Positions 11,451 through 23,429 of a stretch of DNA of 64,000 nucleotides are shown here, one piece after another. The stretch's first letter is position 1. The number at the start of each line of letters is the position of its first letter. The notes under the pieces were generated by a model. The model did not search any database. It was not told the origin of the DNA and saw only the letters and a program-made list of their open reading frames with translations. Source of the stretch: Hexactinellida sp. DTS-2022 (lineage: Eukaryota > Porifera > Hexactinellida); NCBI GenBank assembly GCA_028753945.1, contig JAPNXP010000004.1, forward strand, positions 3,224,001-3,288,000, written 5' to 3'. Position numbers and translations under genes: made by a program.

Positions 11451-11807
11451 TAGAAGGAATCTGATGACATGAATCTGCCACCCTAATAACGAAGTGGAGT
11501 GTTAGACATGTAAATTGGCTTGTATGCACATAGCTATGCCACTACAATACTATTTTATGGTATATTTGGCTTCAGTGATGTTTTAAATTTTCCCATAGAG
11601 TTTGGCTTATTAACTAGAAATTTGTTACTTTTTATTTCTTACCGATTCAGAGATCTTTGGCTCAATATTCATGTCTCGACGGGTTCTATCACGTTGCATA
11701 CAGTGATTTTGACCATCATTGAAAAAGTAGGGGGGTGTAAGATAGTGTAATTGTACCATGTGTTAATAATAAATCGTTTGTGGCTATCTGCTACAATTAT
11801 GAACACC

Positions 11808-12077
11808 GTATACGTATACTCTAATAGTAGCCCCTATTCGAATAATCACCTACCTCCAATAATAGCCCCCCCAAATTAGCAAATACAGATTTACCACGGG
11901 TACCCGGAGAAATTTATTTATCTAATATATTAGTCGCAATACGATTATCAACCGACTATACTAAATAAATTGTATCAACATTTGATATTCTCGAAAACTC
12001 ACAAAAAAAAATATTGGTCAGAAAATGGCCTAAAATCAATAATCGCCTAGGCTACTATTCGAATAAATACGGTATCC
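11808..12077 (+). mobile_element. ACCGTAT-family MITE, copy B
   Basis: The left end (ATACTCTAATAGTAGCCCC) and right end (GGCTACTATTCGAATAAATACGGTA) are inverted relatives. Interior matches 7277-7500 in the opposite orientation. TSD not resolved. Confidence 0.55.
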
Positions 12078-12399
12078 CCCTTTATTTACTGCCTTTTTGC
12101 CCACTGTTGTTACCAACCAAATTAACTTTAATTAAATAACTTATTATTGATACATATAATAACTTTGCATCAAAATTTGAGCCTTACCCATTGTAATGTA
12201 GCTCAGAGAAAGTGCTGATTTATATAATGTTCGTACACTTGTAATTTATAATTTTAATTTGAAATACTGTGACAATCCAATTTTACGGTGCCGAATACTA
12301 TTTTGTGGGATCCTATTGAAATCACTTCCTTTACTTTGCCGTCTATTTAGTGGACTAGTTTTCATTTCAATGCCTTGGTTTATTTGTCCATTTCCTCTC
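12078..12399. other. A+T-rich stretch, nothing recognised
   Basis: No open frame, TIR or repeat recognised. Confidence 0.4.
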
Positions 12400-12407
12400 C
12401 ACAGTAC

Positions 12408-14229
12408 TAGAGCTGTACCGGATATTCGGTTCTAATCCGGTATCCGGCCATATCGGGCCATTTAAATATCCGGTCGGATATTTATATAGATAACAATTGT
12501 GTTTGGAAGCAGATTTGATATTTGTAATCTGAAAATAGTTTATTATATGTCACTTAAGTATATGATCATATAGTAATGGGGCACTGATAATTTAGTTAGG
12601 CGCTATCCTACATCACTAACTAATATTTCTAATTACATAATGAGATTCTTCTAAAAAATTATACATTTAAATCGATTGAGTATTCGGGATTAGAGTCATA
12701 CTGGGTCTGGTTGATTCAAAAACTTTGGAGAATTTTTGCAAAGCTGTTCACAAGTGGGACATGTGGGAAGAGCTGATTTTGATTGTTAGTGTGTTTAACA
12801 ATTTCCGGATGTAAATTTTTCATTTCATTCCATAGTGGGGAAGCACTGCATTTTTTTGGGATTCTTCCCACTTGAGATATTGGCATCACCCTCCTGCTCT
12901 CGAAGAGTCGCCTTTAAAAATTGAGATGATGAATGATTAATTTCGTTCAAGGGGGAATATGTAAATATATAGGATGAATTTCTACCCAAATAGTTGTCAG
13001 CTATACATTGAAATGTGCATACATATCAATGTGTACTCTGTACAGTATAACTAGGGTGACCAGATGGCTTTGACCGAAAACCTGGACATTTTCCATTTTT
13101 TGTACAAAAAAACTGGACATTCCTGGACACGAAAATCCAAAACCTGGACAAAAAACTGGACAAATCTTTAACCGCGATAAATCTCATATTATGAGCGTAG
13201 GAGTGTTAAAATTGTATATTCCATACTCTGATATATAAGAGTTTATAATTTCATGTTAAAATTGTTCACTCAAATTCACGATAAGCCACTGTTTATACTC
13301 TATTCTACTTTAGTAATATAGAAAATATACCTCAGTTTATAAGCACTCTCGTTAATATCTAAATCAGGTGACTATCAAAATTTGTCTGTATTACATTCCA
13401 ATTTGTATTACCGTGAGCTTATTCCATATAATTTATAGCCCAACTACTACAATATTACTAAATAAGAACTTTAAATATTCTGATATATCATGTGAAATAA
13501 AATGAAAATATAAATACAAATGTTGAAATTAAGGATACAAATAAATGAAGTTGACAAATTTCTATGATAAATGAGGAATACAAATGAGACCAAATATGAA
13601 TTTTTTTGGAGATTGGGAAAATAATATTTTGATATCACTCCAGGATTTATAATACGAAAAAAAATGAACAATTAGACATGCAAGATAAAATTTCCAGAAT
13701 GCGAATATGAAGCTTGAAATTCAGGTTGGGTTATGGTTCCATATAAAATGACCGTCCTGTACAAAATTATCGATAACCGAATCTATCGCAATAACATGCA
13801 ATTAGAATCATTACATAAAGGAATATAAGACAAAAATTAGTCATATTACTTATATAAAATGACCAGGTGGTCAAAAAAAGGATAAAAACTGGACAGATTG
13901 CAAATTTTGGGGGAAAAACTGGACAAAAACTGGACAAATCACAAACCTGGACAATTTCTAAATTTTGCCCAAAAAGCTGGACTGTCCAGGGTAAAAACTG
14001 GACAATGGTCACCCTAAGTATAACCCATTAATAATATTTTGTTCCATAAACCTTCAAGATAGTTATAATGAAGCCGATCGTATTGATCTGATTTATATAT
14101 CTTGATATTTAATGTGCTATTCTGGCGACTGTATTTATGTTATGCAATCTCTAGCCGGATTACTGATTAATTGTTGACCGGATTCCCGGATTCGGGTGAG
14201 CAGAGCTTCTCTATTCCGGTACAGCTCTA
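12408..14229 (+). mobile_element. CCGG-rich hAT non-autonomous element, copy 1
   Basis: Ends TAGAGCTGTACCGGATAT and ...TCCGGTACAGCTCTA, flanked by CACAGTAC (12400-12407) and CACAGAAC (14230-14237), an 8-bp TSD with one mismatch. Subterminal CCGGATATCCGG-like motifs. The interior shares long stretches with the copy starting at 24987 and shorter ones with 30729. It has no insertion at 'CACTGATAATTTAGTTAGG' (about 12583), so it gives the empty site for the element at 25180-27414. It carries the nested hAT element 13052-14016. Confidence 0.85.
13052..14016. mobile_element. Nested hAT non-autonomous element (TAGGGTGACC ends)
   Basis: TIRs TAGGGTGACCA and TGGTCACCCTA with exact 8-bp TSD AGTATAAC (13044-13051, 14017-14024). 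CTGGACA / AAACTGG motifs are repeated near both ends. 965 bp, no transposase frame. Confidence 0.88.
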
Positions 14230-14237
14230 CACAGAAC

Positions 14238-14764
14238 AGAGTTTTATATACTAATAGCCCCAAATTTAAGGATGGGTGTCTAATGGGTTACAGCTAGATG
14301 TGCACCTGGGATTACATTTAAAAATATGTTTTTGCACGAATTTAGCACTTGTTAAACTTGACAACAGGAACAATGCTTGGTGCCCAATATTCATTATGCC
14401 TTATGCATTCGATAGAATTTAAGTCTGCACTTTTCACAGTGCACGAATTTTCAAAATTGGCCTAATTTGCGCCATAATTGAATTGCTAATTAGTAGTTGC
14501 CTTTGTTTACTATTAACACTTCCATCCAATTTAAATATAATATATAATTCCATTGTTTCAACTTCTGATAATTTTATTTTTTGAATTCAATATTTCGGAA
14601 TTATTGGTCGGTAATTAGAGATCACGCAACATGTACTCAAAAAATATTTTCTTTTGAGCTATTATTTATTCTAAAACTAGATTAACTATTTAATGAATCG
14701 AGATAGAAATTAACTTCCATAGCGAGAAAACTTCCTCTTTGAAATAATTTAACACCTTTTAATT
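14238..14764. other. A+T-rich stretch, nothing recognised
   Basis: No coding frame or terminal repeats recognised. Confidence 0.4.
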
Positions 14765-14772
14765 ATGATGAC

Positions 14773-14925
14773 CAGGGGTTTTTTAAGTTTGATACCTTTG
14801 TGTAGTTCAGCGCGGCCTTGGTGTAACTCAACACTGCAACGACCTTGGTCGACCCGAATCGTGGTATAACTCCAAAAAAATTTGGTGGAAAATTTACACC
14901 AAGATCGGCCTTAAAAAATCCCCTG
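14773..14925. mobile_element. hAT-type MITE (CAGGGGTTTTTTAAG ends)
   Basis: TIRs CAGGGGTTTTTTAAG and CTTAAAAAATCCCCTG. 8-bp flanks ATGATGAC (14765-14772) and ATGTTGAC (14926-14933) differ at one position. 153 bp. Confidence 0.75.
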
Positions 14926-14933
14926 ATGTTGAC

Positions 14934-15490
14934 GACGAAAAATCTAAAATTTCATCTGAGAGACAGCATTTTCCTTCGGAGGTACTATACATACATCAAC
15001 CACTAAAATATGGTACCTCCAAAGTTCATGCTGGCTGGACAGCTGCAATTTTTGCCTTTTCATCTTGACTTAAAGTTTAATTTTCTATAGGAGATGTATC
15101 TATGCAAAAAGTCAAAGTTCAACGCTATATTACTGGCAAAAGGTAACATTTTGTGAAAATTGTTACCAACTATTAATGCAACTTTAAAACTTGTATTTTT
15201 AACGCTTTTAACGCTTATACTTCATTTATTTTCTGATAGACGTGTCTCTTTACATTTCTATGAGCATATTTTGTCTCCACATTATTTCAAGGTTTTATAG
15301 CTCGTAATATGATATACATACAGTTGAACATGTTTAGACAGACCACCCAGGGGAGTCTGAATAATACATGGTTATTGATGCTAGTCTACAGCCGCGAACT
15401 GAATTTTAATTTGTTTTAAATTCAATTTCAGTTACAGTTTTTAGAAAGATTCCATTTCTGTTAAAGTTATTTACAGTTGTGCCTACACAT
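14934..15490. other. A+T-rich stretch, nothing recognised
   Basis: A short inverted repeat GGAGGTACTATA / TATGGTACCTCC lies at about 14978-15020. No gene seen. Confidence 0.4.
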
Positions 15491-16058
15491 CTGGGCCCGT
15501 ATTCACTAAGAATTTAAGTACGTACCTAGTACTTAAGTCGTATTCACTAAGATAGGTATTCACTAAGATTTAAGTCTGTACTTTAGTACAAAACTTAAGT
15601 AACCTACTAAGTTGACTTAACTTATAATAATTTTCTTTTATTGACTCTTTAGACGTTGGTGTTTCATTAGAACATTGTAATAGATTTCTAGTAGTACTTG
15701 CTTTACTTTAGCGGAAGTTTATGATTTTATATTCAATATTTATTACTATTGGTTGTTGTTTTCAACGTTTCTGTTTTTTCTCAAGCACGCAAATCGCAGG
15801 AACTTCATTGAGAATATTCTTTTTAAAGTTAAAAGAATACAGCAAGCTATTACAATAGCATTCCATACACTAATATGCTATGCTATTCAAGATAATTGAA
15901 TAAATATAATTCAATTTGGTAAGCACGTACTTAGTTAAGTATGTTCTTAAGTACTACAATATTTCTTAGTGAATACGACTTAAGTATGTACTTAACTAAG
16001 TACTTAAGTATATACTTAGTACTTAAGTACTAAGTAATCCCAGTGAATACGTGCCCAG
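15491..16058. mobile_element. MITE with GGGCCCGTATTCACT ends
   Basis: CTGGGCCCGTATTCACT at the left and inverted AGTGAATACGTGCCCAG at the right. Many TACTTAAGT/ACTTAAGTA motifs (self-complementary) lie inside both ends. Ends of this type occur in PIF/Harbinger-like MITEs, but no clear TSD was found. 568 bp, no coding capacity. Confidence 0.6.
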
Positions 16059-16930
16059 TATCTATACTTTTTGTTTGTTAAATTATGGACCGAACTAATC
16101 TGTGTCCATTAAGCTCGTTCTTGAATTTTGGTTGACAATTTGATATTATATTTAAATTTGAATGTTTTCGATCAAAAAGGAATTTTTTATCTCATTCCAA
16201 AGGGGTGAAAATATCTTTTATCTTTAAATAATAGTTTGGAGATTATGACTAAACTTACAAGCCATCAGCTGACACTGGTTTTCTCATTTAAATTTATTTT
16301 CGTTAATACTTAGTAGATGAGGGTTGGCTGGGGGCCAAGTATTTATGAGAACTGTGATTGAATTTGTTGAATTTTTGATTAACTTCTAATTTCAGTTACA
16401 GCTGCAGTTAAGACTAAACGCTTGATATTATTTCAGTTAATTAATTACATTTTCAGTTCCCAGTCTACACTAGACCACTTGATTCCCAGATGGGCAAGTT
16501 GAATACAAGTTCATAAAATAGAAGTTCGTTACATTATTGGTTTGAGTTACAAATGTGAGTTTTCTTCAGTTCTATTGCTTACTAATTATTTTCATTACTC
16601 TGTTTTCTGAAAATTTTATTAATCAAATTTATATTTTATATATAGTTTATTTACTTTTATAGACTAGTAACACTATACAAATTATTGGTCCTATTTTGCT
16701 ATTCTTTTAAAGTTTTGAATCACTCGACTTGCTCATTTCGCTTCCGAGCCAGGCTTGGTGTCAAATACATTCAAAGTATTTAAATACAATACAAATACTT
16801 CCAGAAAATATTTATAGCATTGACATACAAAATACATCTCAATTACATCGAAAATGTATTTATAATACCTCAAATACAAAATACATTTGTATTTGACCCC
16901 CACCCAGTTCTGAGAACTCATCTCTTTCAA
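16059..16930. other. A+T-rich stretch, nothing recognised
   Basis: Only an AATACAAATAC-rich low-complexity patch at about 16770-16890. No gene seen. Confidence 0.4.
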
Positions 16931-16999
16931 CAGTCAGTTCTCCACTTACTCGAGTCAAACTACCCTTAGACCAAAGTGACCCGATTAAGCGGAGTTGAT
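16931..16999. mobile_element. pogo-like MITE relic
   Basis: CAGTCAGTTCTCCACTTACTCGAGTC at the left and the inverse of AATCAACTCCGCTTAATCGGG at the right, so a 69-bp relative of the element at 7091-7275 with little interior. Confidence 0.5.
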
Positions 17000-17009
17000 T
17001 ACTTATATA

Positions 17010-18071
17010 CACTCCTCGGCCAAAAGTATTTGAACATAAAATATTATTATATCAACAGTAACGATTTTACCATTAATATTACTTTTGTAAATGTTTTCCA
17101 ATGGATATTTACATAACTGTATCCCCTACTTGAAAAAAATCGTAAATTTTCCTTAAAAACACTTTTATTCAGAATTTTGCTCTTGGATAAAGACTGCAGA
17201 AGGAACGTATTTATTGTGTACATGGTTTTCATTCTTTTCCAAAATTACTTTCAGAGATATGAACGAATTTGTAGTGCGGACTATTGCATATTGATTTCAG
17301 TACTTTGAATGATTCTCAGTCCTGTATTCCCCAACATTGGTCATACTGATTTGACATATACACAATCCATGTGATACTTTACGAAAGTGTTTGACAATTG
17401 ATCAAAATAATATTTCCAAAGATAAAATTGAAAAATTATGGCCTATCATCCATTTTCGGTGCTCCTTTTTGTCTACTTTGATTCTTAGACACTCGAGCAC
17501 CTAGAATCAAAACTAGTGAAAAATGCTCGCAAAACCCGACTTCCTATGTGTCCATAATGCATTTTGTGAATCTAATACACACCGTTAAAAAATGACCATA
17601 TATGGGGATACAAATGTGCCAATATTTGATGATGTCGCAAATTTATTTCTCCCGAACTGTTTTTCTGACTATAGTATTTGACCAGAGTAAGAAAACGGGG
17701 TTGATTGTCAAGACAACACTAGAGTAGTTGAAGGTTTGAAAATTGTACATAACTTTCTTAATGATAGTTCTATTGATCAACAAAGCCGTTTTCAAATATT
17801 CCGAATCCCGACCACGGAGTTTATGAGTAAGGTCTGTTCTGGACTGAGATTAATCATATAATGGAGAAGATGATTAATAATTCAAAAAATGAAAACTAAA
17901 ATCGTAATTTATAATTCGTTACTCAAATTAATTTCAACTAACTCTGAAGTACTTAGTTAGGTCTAATTGGCGTATCAATAGGCGGTTTATTGAACCAGGG
18001 CCCGATGTTCAGGGGGCCCCAAGGGTTCCCAAATTCCTCTTATGCAGATATACTTCAATCATACTTCATGA
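17010..18071. other. Stretch starting with a Tc1-like end, otherwise nothing recognised
   Basis: TA|CACTCCTCGGCCAAAAGTAT at 17010 is a Tc1-type end of the family seen at 1701. No partner end was found before the Transib element begins. No gene seen. Confidence 0.4.
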
Positions 18072-18076
18072 TAACA

Positions 18077-21000
18077 CACAGTGGTCTAAAATCGCATTTA
18101 GTAAACTTTAGGTATCTGTGTAAATCCTAGCGACACATAATGTATTATTTACATATGGGTTATCAATACTTGTGAATAGATCCCTAATTTTAAAAAGTTG
18201 GTAGGATTTATATTTTTGGAGTTATGACGTCATTGTCACCTTCGACGATTTTCGAAAATTTGCAAAACCAAATGTTACTTCGCCAATATTATATATTTTT
18301 GTTTCAAAATTGACTTGATCGTGGCTCTATTTATGTTTTATGCTATGGCACTATTATTTTCTCATAAACTTCAACTCGTCTTGGGATGATTACATCATCA
18401 TGATTATACAAAATTTATTATAATTGTAATACCTGTGACATTTGCAAAGATTGGCTATTTGTTATACGAAATTCCTAATCGTACAATTTCCGACCAACAA
18501 GTTATTTAACCTAAGAGCACTATTTGAATATTTGTGTAAGTTACAGTGTGAATATATTTGAATATCAGTAAATTCATCTATTCTAGATTTCTACGAAAAT
18601 CTTTTTCTCAATCTGCATTGGTAGAAATTGTTAATGAAGAAATTAGATTCTCAATGTTTGAGGTTTGTTGACTTTCTATCTTGCATTTCATTCTCTCGGT
18701 ATGCCCTGATTGACCACATCTATCACAAAATAAATTCCTCCGATATGATACCAGTACAGGGTCGCTTTGTGATGATAGTCTCACAAAAATATCAATAATA
18801 TTACTTTCAAAGTTGTTCTTACGCGATAAATTATTTCTGTATTTTCGAACTAATTTGTTTCAGGATTCTGTCCCTTCTTCTGAAAATGATTTCAACCCGT
18901 ATCCTGAATTAGAGTCTCGAATAAGTTCCTCCGAGTGTGCCAGAAGCTTGTGTAAGGTAGGCGTGATGCTCGCCCATGGAAAGGAATCCAGCACTATAAG
19001 ATATGTTTCTTTATACAGTTTTCCCAAATCTGCGGTGTTTATTAATTGGCTAGAATTAAAAATCCTTAAAATCGCAGAAAGTTGAGTATGTACTTTTGAT
19101 AATGCAGAACGGTTTTCGACAGCTATCAATGATAGAACACATTCGATGAAATTTGTATCATCTGAAAACGCCCTTCTTGCAACATTTCCCGTCGAGGTTG
19201 TTCCACCACTTGTGTCTGGTATATCAACTTTCATTCCGGTCTTTTCTTGCACTATTCTCTGAACAATCTTCATTGAATTTTTGATATCTGTAGTAGTGGT
19301 GGACCATTTCAACTTTCCAATATGCAAATGGTATGCTAAAAGATTGAACCACCTAAAAATACACGTGTAAGAGTGAAGTGGAGAAGCAGCAATGATATTT
19401 ACCTTAGAAATAGGCTGGTGAGTTAAATTATATCGGTCGTTAGATGGAAGTGAAAATAATCCCTTTATATCTTCCAGCTCTCCAAATAACTGAATCGCAT
19501 CAGTAATTGTTCTGTTTATTGGGTAGCCGTCTTCGATTAAATCCCTATCTTTTAGATCATCATGAGTAGCTGTACACATTTGGCAACTGGCTCCTCCAGC
19601 CCCAGATAATATTGCTGCCATCTTCCCGTCGAACATAGAACGAATAATTTCCACATTAACAGCGCCATTCTTTAGAGAAATCCCATTTTGTAGTTGTTCT
19701 GTCTCGGGATTAATTAAATCTTCCATGAATAAACGGATATTCTTTTCACATTCTCTTGCAGCACAAAGGAATATTGGTCGTTGAGAAAAAGGCGAGTTGG
19801 GGTATTTATTCTGCCAAACTAATCTGTTTGATGATGTAGAAATAGAAATCGGCTTGAAACAGAAGAGGATGAAGTTTTTGGTAGTAGTGTTAGTGTCATT
19901 TGATTGTATATGGTATGACAACCGCTACCATCCAAACCATCTGCTATGCGGAATTTGAGTGGGAATTCTTCATTATTAAGTGGTCTCAAAGTTGTAAGAA
20001 TCCTTTCAAGAGTTTGTTGGATTTGAAGATAGTAGGGGGTTTGTACACCAATCGGTTGTTGAAGATTTGGGTATAGTTGTATCGATTCTCGTGATATCAA
20101 TATATTCCTTAAATCTATTCTTTACTGTGAGAGGGAAAGTGTATATTCTCTGTCAACAAAGTTTGGCGAAGTTGTGTGTATTTCCTTCTTCCCATTTCAA
20201 GCATATCAAGCAAGAATAATGCCTTGTCTACAGGTACATAGCTCAAATTTATCCCACTAAATCCACCCTTACTGATAATCTCCTTTGCTATCTTAGCAGT
20301 TTTTCGATTATCACTCTCATTAGCTAATAGTTGCAATACTAAAGCTGCAATTTCTACAGGAGTAGAACCCTCTATAATAGACGTTTCTCTCACTTGTTCT
20401 AGGAGGAATGATAGCCTCAATCGCTGCTGTTGTAACTGAAGAGAAAATAGATCCTTCGTTACTCTCGGATTTACCAAAACAGAAGAGGTATTTGGTATGG
20501 ATCTTGATTCCCATGGAATTTCGTGATTCCACCATTCAGTATTCAATGTATCAACAATGTTCTTCTTACTTTTTTTGATGTTGGTTTTGATCTTGTTCAA
20601 AAAAGAAATAACCGATTCAAGTTTTTCTTCATCAAGATTTAACAGTTCCAATATTTTAGAACTTGTGCAAGTAATGTCAAACTCATTCTGTATCAGAATT
20701 TGCGCTAAATCTCGACGACTTTTCAAGACTGTACCCTCAGCCATAGTTGTTATGCAGATGTAGTAGTTTCAAATGCTTTGTTAGTTCTATTTTATGCACT
20801 ATATAAAAGAATGAGGCCCTTAAAACATATCTTTGCCATTATAGCGTAACCTAGCAACGAATACTTGACTATGGAATGTAACAATTTTTATAATGTTGCG
20901 GATCGAAGCGCATCTTATAATTCAAATATATTAATTATATGGCATTACAGGGTCAGCATACAAAATTTCAGATTGGTCAAAGGTGGTTTTTATTTTGCTG

Positions 21001-21400
21001 CTAATTTGAAACTTAAAATATCATAATGTTATAATATTTTCCGACTCCATCAAAGTCGAAGCTAAAAATTTCACAAACTAGATTTGAAATCAAACATTTT
21101 GGTTCCAAAATGTTACTTTAGAGTCAATAATATGTACTAAAATAGTTAAATGTATTTATATCTTACTGAGGTAAAAATTACGTATGTACCTTTTAGCGCT
21201 GTTTTCAAACCGCAGAATATGAATTCAAATGTAGCGACAATCCACATCATACTTCGAATTCGTTTTGTATTTCTAAGCTTTCAATTCGTACCAAATTTGT
21301 TATGCATACTATTTAGACATCTAGGAAGCAAATCACTATGCTTCTTTGCGTTTTGGGGTTGACGATTTTTTTGCCAAACACGTGCCCCAAACCACTGTGT
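18077..21400 (-). mobile_element. Transib element with RAG1-like transposase
   Basis: The element begins CACAGTGGTCT and ends (reverse complement) CACAGTGGTTT. It is flanked by an exact 5-bp duplication TAACA (18072-18076 and 21401-21405). CACAGTG termini and 5-bp TSDs are the established hallmarks of Transib, the transposon group to which the vertebrate RAG1 recombinase is related, and the same heptamer begins the recombination signals of antigen-receptor genes. TIR identity falls off after about 11 bp. An AAAATCG motif lies 4 nt inside the left heptamer and 23 nt inside the right one. The transposase relic 18608-20744 lies within. At 3324 bp it has full-length proportions. Confidence 0.85.
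18608..20744 (-). pseudogene. RAG1/Transib-like transposase, decayed
   Basis: About 710 codons from MAEGTV (20744) to TGA at 18608, a normal Transib length. Recognisable parts: RIADGLDGSG (about 19935; the position of the first catalytic Asp of RAG1, DGMGD), NKYPNS, the zinc-binding CQMCTAT (about 19570), SPLHSYTC (where RAG1 has its second Asp; no Asp is visible in this copy), NVARRAF, and LHKLLAHSEELI followed by SEEGTES (18862; the catalytic Glu region, RAG1 SEGNES). Lesions: frame break near 20115 (possibly an intron, since a good acceptor TTTCCCTCTCACAG is present), frameshift near 19900, and TGA at 18860 right after SEEGTES. Reading on past that TGA gives NKLVRKYRNN and then a CX2CX4HX5C cluster (CDRCGQSGHTERMKC). 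It is the sole gene of the element 18077-21400. Confidence 0.82.
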
Positions 21401-21405
21401 AACAG

Positions 21406-21578
21406 TTATGTTATTTGATAATTAGTTGTATCCTAACACACTCCCCGGCCAAAAGTGCAACAAAAATTATTATACAAACTGTAACGGTTTTAACTTCAAT
21501 ATTTCCTTTATAGATGCTTCTGCATGGATATTTATATAAAACGATATGTTCAGTATAATAAATTAGAATATTTTAGAT
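21406..21578. mobile_element. Tc1-like end fragment
   Basis: CACTCCCCGGCCAAAAGTGC at about 21438 followed by sequence matching the starts at 17010 and 49310 (TAACGGTTTTAAC, GATGCTTCTGCATGGATATT). No partner end. Confidence 0.45.
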
Positions 21579-21733
21579 CAGTCGAAATCGGGTTTTTTTG
21601 CCCCCCGAAATGCATGGAAAAAGAGGCAAAAAAACCCGATACGCAAAAAAACCCGTATTTAACATTGGACAGTGCTATGAGGTTATGAAGAAACAAGGAG
21701 AAGCAAGGAAGCAAAATAACCCGATTTCGACTG
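21579..21733. mobile_element. pogo-like MITE (CAGTCGAAATCGGG ends)
   Basis: TIRs CAGTCGAAATCGGGTTTTTTTGC and GC..AATAACCCGATTTCGACTG, with AAAAAACCCG repeats inside. TA follows the right end; the left flank reads AT, so the TSD is not intact. 155 bp. Confidence 0.6.
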
Positions 21734-22140
21734 TAATTTGAATTTTATGGATGTGATAAGTTTGCTAACCATATAATGAGCTAATTAAATTTATAATTAC
21801 GGATATTTATGCTCAATTAGAATATATAATTATGATTTCAGATTTGAATAGCACTGGTGCCAATTACTATATGTGCTCAATTTCTAATCATTACGATTCT
21901 TTTCTACCTAGATCAGTCATTTCCATTTGTCCCACAGGTGGGACGTGGCCGGGACACTATGCCACTACATGGAAATTGTCTAGAAATGCCTAATGTCACT
22001 ATTTTAATATTCTAAATATAGCAGTATACTTATCTAAAGTCATTTGAGGGTAGTAAAATGGCCTTTAATATCTGTTAGAAAATTTGTGTATGCAATACAT
22101 TTCCTGTTCTAGTACATTGGCAAGTGAGTGTGTTTGTTTG

Positions 22141-22552
22141 TAGGGCTGAAACGAATATACCGAATATTCGAATATTCGTTCGAAATGATTGAACGAATAT
22201 TCGTTCGTTTGCAAACGAATATTCGTTACGAAACGAATATTCGTTTGGACGAATATTAGATTGAAACGAATATTCGTTAACTAATTTTGGGCAAAACAGG
22301 ACTTTTGTATAGCTGAGAGATATAGTAAATATATATTCCCACTTAAACTAGCTGATTATTAGTCAACTTGTGTATAATACACTTTGTGACTATTATTATA
22401 CCATTCTAACATCATCAAAAACCTATTTTCCAATGTATTTTGTCTCTTGAAATTGATTTAATGCTTAGTCATCCAAACGAACGAATATTCGAATATTCGT
22501 TCGTTTAGAAAAAGGTTCGTTCGTTACATTTCGAATATTCGTTTCAGCCCTA
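22141..22552. mobile_element. hAT-type MITE rich in CGAATATTCG
   Basis: TIRs TAGGGCTGAAACGAATA and TATTCGTTTCAGCCCTA with exact 8-bp TSD TTTGTTTG (22133-22140, 22553-22560). Palindromic CGAATATTCG units fill both ends. 412 bp. Confidence 0.88.
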
Positions 22553-22560
22553 TTTGTTTG

Positions 22561-22890
22561 TCTCTTCCGAGTTGATTGAAGAGGCACAAATTTAGAATTT
22601 TTACATTGAAGATACCTATGGACATGTCCGTCACACTAAGACACTATATTATCACTATCATTATTCATTCCCGCATGATGACTTAACATTGAATTTAATT
22701 CTGATAACTTTTAGTATTTTGTGCCAATTCACGCGATAATTAACTTTCGATGTATTAAACTACACTCAACAACTGCTAACGATTATTGTGTGTAGTGATC
22801 GACCGAAATAAGTTTCGGCCGATATACGGCGATAATACTTAATGTCAATGATTTAATGAAACCTTAAAATAATAATATTGACTCAAAGGG
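22561..22890. other. A+T-rich stretch, nothing recognised
   Basis: No gene or terminal repeat recognised. Confidence 0.4.
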
Positions 22891-22898
22891 TACATGAC

Positions 22899-23325
22899 CA
22901 CGGTTGCCAATCCAATTCAATCGAGAAGATTTTCGACTGCCGAATGCTGCATTTTTCATCGATTGGATATGGATTATCGGTTGGATTGCTGCATTTTCAT
23001 CGATTGTATTGCTTCGATTTTTTCTGATTGTTTGTTTTTTCAATATCTAAATAATGCCAAAATTTAAAATGCTCAATTGCTCGTCAATTAAACCCTATAA
23101 TATATGTTTTAAGTTCGAACATACATATGATGAAACATAACTCTTTTTGAAATAATACTGTGGAGTAAACGATCGAAAAAAATATGAGAAACAATCCACA
23201 GTAATCGATGATATTTTGGAATGTCGATTGCGATTGGATTGTCATCCGAATAATCGATTGTCGAAATTTGGATTGCCGATTGTCCAAATTTCGCTCGATT
23301 GGATTGGATTGGATTGGCAACCCTG
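22899..23325. mobile_element. hAT-type MITE (GGTTGCCAATCC ends)
   Basis: TIRs CACGGTTGCCAATCC and GGATTGGCAACCCTG with exact 8-bp TSD TACATGAC (22891-22898, 23326-23333). The same family is found at 51430-52621. Its interior is full of ATCGATTGG-type repeats. 427 bp. Confidence 0.88.
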
Positions 23326-23429
23326 TACATGACACAACATGCGAATAAAGGGTACAATAGCTTTCGAGAAGGGCATGTACCTTTTGATAGAGGCCTAGCG
23401 AGAACCCTGATTGACGACTCTCTATACTT

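Noticed and set aside
13471..14012. Minus-strand frames rich in Phe, Ile and Leu (membrane-like)
   Set aside because: A+T-rich sequence inside a hAT element naturally gives hydrophobic frames; no family features.
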